This document shows, piece by piece, positions 60,496 to 64,000 of a stretch of DNA of 64,000 nt. A program made the position numbers and the translations under genes. How positions within the stretch are numbered: the first letter of the stretch is position 1; each line of letters begins with the position of its first letter. The notes below the pieces were generated by a model that saw only the letters and a list, made by a program, of their open reading frames with translations, was not told the DNA's origin and made no database searches. Source of the stretch: CAWCTD01 sp963798455. Its GTDB lineage: Bacteria > Acidobacteriota > Terriglobia > Bryobacterales > Bryobacteraceae. The DNA is taken from contig CAWCTD010000003.1 of NCBI GenBank assembly GCA_963798455.1, forward strand, positions 3,224,001-3,288,000, in the 5' to 3' direction.

Positions 60496-62385
60496 ATGCG
60501 AAGCCTGATCCGCAGTCCCCGCGAGATCGCTTACCGGGCCCGGCAGGAGGCGGCGAATCTCGCCCTTTGGTCCCGGCCGCCTCGTCTTCCTCGTTCTTTC
60601 CGCCCGCCTGAACGGCCGCTGGCCGGCCTCCCCGACCCTGCCCATGTCGCCGCAAGGCTGGCTCCGACCCCGTTCCCGCGGGAATTGCACGACTGGGCGA
60701 GCCAGATTCTCTCCCACCGCTTCCCTATCTTCGGCTGCGCCATCGACACAGGCCCCGACATCCACTGGCGGCGCGACTACGTCCGCGGCATCGAAACGCC
60801 ATTGGCGCACTTCAGGCGCATTCCTTACCTGGATGCGAGCCGCGCCGGCGACCACAAGATTATCTGGGAGCTGAACCGCCACCAACACCTTGTCCTGCTG
60901 GCTCAGGCTGCTTTGTTCGACGGCGACCCGTCGCTGCCGGGCGAGATCTGGCGGGAATTGGAGAGCTGGATCGGCGACAACCCTTTTCAGCGCGGCATCA
61001 ACTGGACCAGTTCCCTGGAAGTCGCCCTCCGCGCTCTTTCCTGGTGCTGGATCTATCACCTGGCCGGCGGCCGCATGCCGGAGCCGCTTCAGCCGGTTTT
61101 TTTCGAAGCGCTCTACCAGCACGGCCGGCACCTGGCCGTGAATCTCTCCGTTTACTTCTCGCCGAACACGCACCTGCTGGGGGAAGCCGTGGCTCTGCAC
61201 GCCCTGGGGCGCTGGTTCCCGCAATTCCCGGAGAGCGACGAGTGGGTCCGAACAGGCGCGCGCGTGGTTCAGGAACAGATGCAGCGGCAAGTGCGGGCTG
61301 ATGGCGGGCACTTCGAGCAGTCGGCTTACTACCACGTCTATGCGCTCGACATGTTCCTGTTCCACGCCATCCTTGCTCCCCCCGACGAAGCCTACCGTGA
61401 CGGCTTGCGGCGCATGGCCGTCTACCTGGACGCTGTGCTCGGTCCTTCCGGCTGCCTGCCCTTGATCGGCGACGATGACGGCGGCAGGTTTTTCTTCCCT
61501 TTCGGCCCCCGTGGAAGGTTCGGCCGCGCCACCCTGGCCGCCGCAGCCCAGTTTCTGAACAGCGAGGATTGGGAGTACGCCGCGGAAGACCTCTATCCGC
61601 TGTCCGCCTGGTGGCTGGGGCGTACCGAAGGCACTGGGATGTCGGCGCCGGTCTCCCGCTTGTTCCCCGCGACCGGATCGGCCGTGATGGCCGCTGGGCC
61701 GCATCACGTGGTCATCGATGCCGGCCCGTTCGGCCCATGGGGCTCCGGCCACAGTCACGCCGATACCCTCAGCTTTGTGGCCCGCGCCGGCCAGGAGGAA
61801 CTCCTGATCGACCCGGGAACCTACACCTACGTAGGCGACGCCTCCTGGCGAGACCGGTTCCGCGGAACCGCCGCTCACAACACCGTCCGCATCAACGGAC
61901 GAGACCAGGCTGTGCCGGCCGGTTCGTTCGGCTGGAGCCGGCAGCCGCAAACCGGTGTGCGCGTCTGGTCCAGCACGCCCGAGGCCGATGAATTGGACGC
62001 CTTCTGCCGGATCCACGGCGGCTTCCTGCACCGCCGCCGCATCCGGTTGCTCAAGCCTGCCGTGCTGCTGATCGTGGACGACATTGAGGGTCCCCCCGGC
62101 GAGCACCTTCTTGAACAGTACTGGCAACTCGCCTCGCCGGCAGTGGCCGGCCGGCTGGTTCTGGAAGAACCGGTGGAGGAACAAGAGGGCTGGCGCTCCC
62201 GCGTCTTCGGCCAGAAGGAGACCATCCTGACGCGTTGTGTCCGCCGCCGCGCCAGGCTGCCTCACACGCTCGCCGCCGCTTTGCTGCTGGAGCCCGGCCA
62301 CGCCATCGAGATCGTCCGAACGCCCGAAACCGTGGCCTTCCGCTGGCATCGCCCCGGCGGCGCGACGATTACAATAGACACTTGA
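60496..62385 (+). CDS. Heparinase II/III-like polysaccharide lyase family protein
   Basis: A 629-residue protein. The N-terminal alpha-toroid is helical (INWTSSLEVALRALSWCWIY, HLLGEAVALHALGRWFPQFP, FEQSAYYHVYALDMFLFHAI). The C-terminal beta-sandwich carries the HSHADTLSFVARAGQEELLI motif and the IDPGTYTYVG segment typical of heparinase II/III-like lyases. No signal peptide is apparent, so it may act in the cytoplasm or be exported by another route. In exosortase-type loci such proteins are common; they may trim or modify the polymer. I chose the ATG at 60496 (MRSLIRSPREIAY). Confidence 0.86.
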   Translation: MRSLIRSPREIAYRARQEAANLALWSRPPRLPRSFRPPERPLAGLPDPAHVAARLAPTPFPRELHDWASQILSHRFPIFGCAIDTGPDIHWRRDYVRGIETPLAHFRRIPYLDASRAGDHKIIWELNRHQHLVLLAQAALFDGDPSLPGEIWRELESWIGDNPFQRGINWTSSLEVALRALSWCWIYHLAGGRMPEPLQPVFFEALYQHGRHLAVNLSVYFSPNTHLLGEAVALHALGRWFPQFPESDEWVRTGARVVQEQMQRQVRADGGHFEQSAYYHVYALDMFLFHAILAPPDEAYRDGLRRMAVYLDAVLGPSGCLPLIGDDDGGRFFFPFGPRGRFGRATLAAAAQFLNSEDWEYAAEDLYPLSAWWLGRTEGTGMSAPVSRLFPATGSAVMAAGPHHVVIDAGPFGPWGSGHSHADTLSFVARAGQEELLIDPGTYTYVGDASWRDRFRGTAAHNTVRINGRDQAVPAGSFGWSRQPQTGVRVWSSTPEADELDAFCRIHGGFLHRRRIRLLKPAVLLIVDDIEGPPGEHLLEQYWQLASPAVAGRLVLEEPVEEQEGWRSRVFGQKETILTRCVRRRARLPHTLAAALLLEPGHAIEIVRTPETVAFRWHRPGGATITIDT

Positions 62386-62399
62386 TCGACCGTACAGCC

Positions 62400-63614
62400 A
62401 TGCGCCTTGCCTATCTGGTCAGCCAGTACCCGGCGGTGAACCACACCTACATCCTCCGCGAGGTCCGGGCGTTGCGCGCGCTGGGATTCGAGCTGCACGT
62501 CATCTCGATCCGCCCGCCGGACCGTCCCGCGCACGAGCTGAACGAGGAAGAGCGCGACGAGGCCCGGAACACATTCACGGTTCTCGGCGCGGGCCCCGGC
62601 CGGATCTCGGCCGCGCATCTGGCCACCCTGGCCCGCCGCCCACTGGCCTATTTCGGCGGAATCCTTTACGCTTTCCGCTTGGGTCGCCTCGACCTGAAGC
62701 GCGCCTTCGCGAACCTTCTCTATTTCACCGAAGCGATCGTTGCCGGCGACCGCATCCACAGACTCGGGCTGCGGCACCTGCACACGCACTACTCCTCGAC
62801 CGTGGCGCTGCTGATCCACCGGGTTTTCGCCTTGAGTTTCTCGGCCACCATTCACGGGCCGGACGAGTTCAACGACGTGGCCGGCTTCTATCTTCCCGAA
62901 AAGGCCGCCCGCGCCGCGTTCCTGTGCGCTATCAGCCAGTACGCGTCGAGCCAGTTGAGGAAGGCCGCCGATCCTCGCGACTGGCACAAGTTCGAGGTCT
63001 CTCCCCTCGGCGTCGATCCAGCCTCCTTTCAACCCGCGCTTCCCCGTGAGCATCGTGATCCGTTCGAGATTCTTTGCGTGGGCCGCCTGGCCCCGGCCAA
63101 GGCCCAGCATGTGCTGATCGGCGCCGTGGACCGCCTGCGGTCGCAGGGGCGCTCGGTCCGCCTGCGCCTGGTCGGCGACGGGCCGGACCGCTCGCGATTG
63201 GAGAATCTCATCGCCGCGCGCGGCCTGGCTGCGCACGTCCGGCTGGAGGGCTTCTGCAACCGGGAGCGCGTGCAGGAGTTCTACCGCGCGGCGGACTTGT
63301 TCGCTCTGGCCAGTTTCGCCGAGGGCGTGCCGGTCGTGCTCATGGAAGCCATGGCAATGGAGATCCCCTGCGTGGCCACCTGGATCACCGGCATCCCCGA
63401 GTTGATCCGGCACGGTATCGACGGCTGGCTGGTGCCTCCGGCTGACGAAGAGCAGCTCGCCGCAGCCATCGCCCGCTTGATGGACGACCCCGCTCTGGGC
63501 CGCCGGCTTGGCCAGTCGGCCCGCGCGCGCATCGTGGAGAAGTACAACCTGGCCCGCAACACGGAACGGCTGGCGGAGATTTACCGGCGCCGTCTGGCCA
63601 GCAGACTTTCGTAG
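62400..63614 (+). CDS. Glycosyltransferase family 4
   Basis: A 404-residue GT-B glycosyltransferase. The N-terminal MRLAYLVSQYPAVNHTYILR is typical of colanic-acid/exosortase-locus GT4 enzymes, with SATIHGPDEFNDVAGFYLPE. The C-terminal half has ILCVGRLAPAKAQHVLIGAV, VRLEGFCNRERVQEFYRAAD and FAEGVPVVLMEAMAMEIPCV (catalytic Glu). It follows the heparinase-like gene by 14 bases and overlaps the end of a convergent GT4 gene by 34 bases. Donor unknown. Confidence 0.88.
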   Translation: MRLAYLVSQYPAVNHTYILREVRALRALGFELHVISIRPPDRPAHELNEEERDEARNTFTVLGAGPGRISAAHLATLARRPLAYFGGILYAFRLGRLDLKRAFANLLYFTEAIVAGDRIHRLGLRHLHTHYSSTVALLIHRVFALSFSATIHGPDEFNDVAGFYLPEKAARAAFLCAISQYASSQLRKAADPRDWHKFEVSPLGVDPASFQPALPREHRDPFEILCVGRLAPAKAQHVLIGAVDRLRSQGRSVRLRLVGDGPDRSRLENLIAARGLAAHVRLEGFCNRERVQEFYRAADLFALASFAEGVPVVLMEAMAMEIPCVATWITGIPELIRHGIDGWLVPPADEEQLAAAIARLMDDPALGRRLGQSARARIVEKYNLARNTERLAEIYRRRLASRLS

Positions 63615-64000
63615 ATCTCTTCCATCCGGCGTGCCGACGCCGCGCGCGACAAGTTCTCGCGCACGTAGCTCTGGCCGTTGGCCGCGAGCTGCTGGCGCAG
63701 CTCGGGTTTCTCGATCAAGCGAACCAGCGCCGCCGTCAGCGCTTCCGCGTTCCCGCTCGGAAACAGCAACCCCCGCACGCCGTCCTCGATCAGCTCCGGA
63801 TTGCCGCCCACGCGCGAGGCCACCGCCGCGCAGCCGCACGCCATGGCCTCCATGATGGCGTTCGAGAAGGCCTCATCAAGCGACGGCATAACGAAAATGT
63901 CCATCCAGCTCAGCCACCGGGCCACCTCGGAGGTGGCTGGCTGGAAGAGACAGTCCTGCATGAGCTCGCGCCGCCGTGCGAGCGCCTCCAGTTCCGGCCC
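63581..64000 (-). CDS. Glycosyltransferase family 4, C-terminal part (5' end outside window)
   Basis: The last 139 residues of a GT4 enzyme running off the window edge. The visible part holds WLSWMDIFVMPSLDEAFSNA, IMEAMACGCAAVASRVGGNP and ELIEDGVRGLLFPSGNAEAL, the nucleotide-sugar-binding half with its conserved Glu. It is convergent with the previous GT4 gene, and their ends overlap by 34 bases. The N-terminal acceptor domain is not visible. Confidence 0.85.
   Translation of the reverse strand, partial: GPELEALARRRELMQDCLFQPATSEVARWLSWMDIFVMPSLDEAFSNAIMEAMACGCAAVASRVGGNPELIEDGVRGLLFPSGNAEALTAALVRLIEKPELRQQLAANGQSYVRENLSRAASARRMEEIYESLLARRRR

Noticed and set aside
1..64000. tRNA, rRNA and CRISPR arrays
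   Set aside because: I found no cloverleaf-like or rRNA-like stretch and no regularly spaced direct repeats.

Overview
The window is a GC-rich bacterial chromosome segment whose gene content points to Acidobacteriota, most likely Bryobacterales/Solibacter relatives. The evidence is a large MacB-like permease paired with a PadR regulator, a TIGR03437-type (Solibacter-family) module in a secreted beta-propeller protein, DUF5916 and NIPSNAP proteins, and secreted carboxypeptidase-regulatory-like proteins. This placement is an inference from families, not from a marker gene. I saw no rRNA, tRNA or CRISPR array.

Layout. 1-2.4 kb: the 3' end of gltD, a DUF4160/DUF2442 two-gene module, a second copy of the gltD 3' end, then an argD-like aminotransferase. 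2.4-6.3 kb: AmrS-like radical SAM enzyme, an AT-rich promoter with a structured leader, dxr and rseP. 6.3-8.2 kb: NIPSNAP protein, two small secreted carboxypeptidase-regulatory-like proteins and a LysW-like zinc ribbon. 8.5-10 kb: insertion sequence debris (a frameshifted IS110-family element with 15-base inverted repeats next to an IS1380 remnant). 10-13.6 kb: TonB-domain protein, ADOP-type permease, PadR regulator. 13.6-15.8 kb: a minimal microcompartment-type set (tandem-BMC shell protein with a one-base frameshift, PduS/RnfC-like flavo-iron-sulfur protein, small protein). 15.9-17.4 kb: translationally coupled folE and two PTPS/QueD paralogues, one with Cys and one with Glu at the catalytic position. 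17.5-30 kb: housekeeping and hypothetical genes including a TlpA-like thioredoxin, an HlyD adaptor, a 2H phosphoesterase, xerD, a CCA-adding enzyme, a coupled pair of four-helix EamA-like proteins, a DUF5916 outer-membrane protein, an amidohydrolase and vapBC. 30-36 kb: Nudix hydrolase, an M16 peptidase pair, polX and a cation diffusion facilitator; polX is broken by about eleven frameshifts, nearly all readable as one extra G or C. 36-37.7 kb: hfq and hflX.

37.8-64 kb is an extracellular polysaccharide locus. It holds GT2 and GT4 glycosyltransferases, a GT2-flippase fusion, three methyltransferases, an O-antigen-ligase/polymerase-like protein, two asparagine-synthase-type amidotransferases, an XrtA-type polysaccharide deacetylase, a GDP-mannose/UDP-glucose 6-dehydrogenase and a heparinase II/III-like protein. 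It also holds two large overlapping secreted proteins of unknown role and a secreted beta-propeller protein. The set resembles exosortase-associated (XrtA) exopolysaccharide loci, but no exosortase lies in the window. The dehydrogenase would supply a uronic acid, the GTs assemble the repeat unit, the flippase and polymerase export and extend it, and the deacetylase, amidotransferases and methyltransferases modify it.

The points most worth a second look are the gltD 3'-end duplication around the DUF4160/DUF2442 module, the dxr leader, the Cys/Glu PTPS pair beside folE, the reduced BMC locus, the clustered insertions in polX, and the secreted pair inside the polysaccharide locus.
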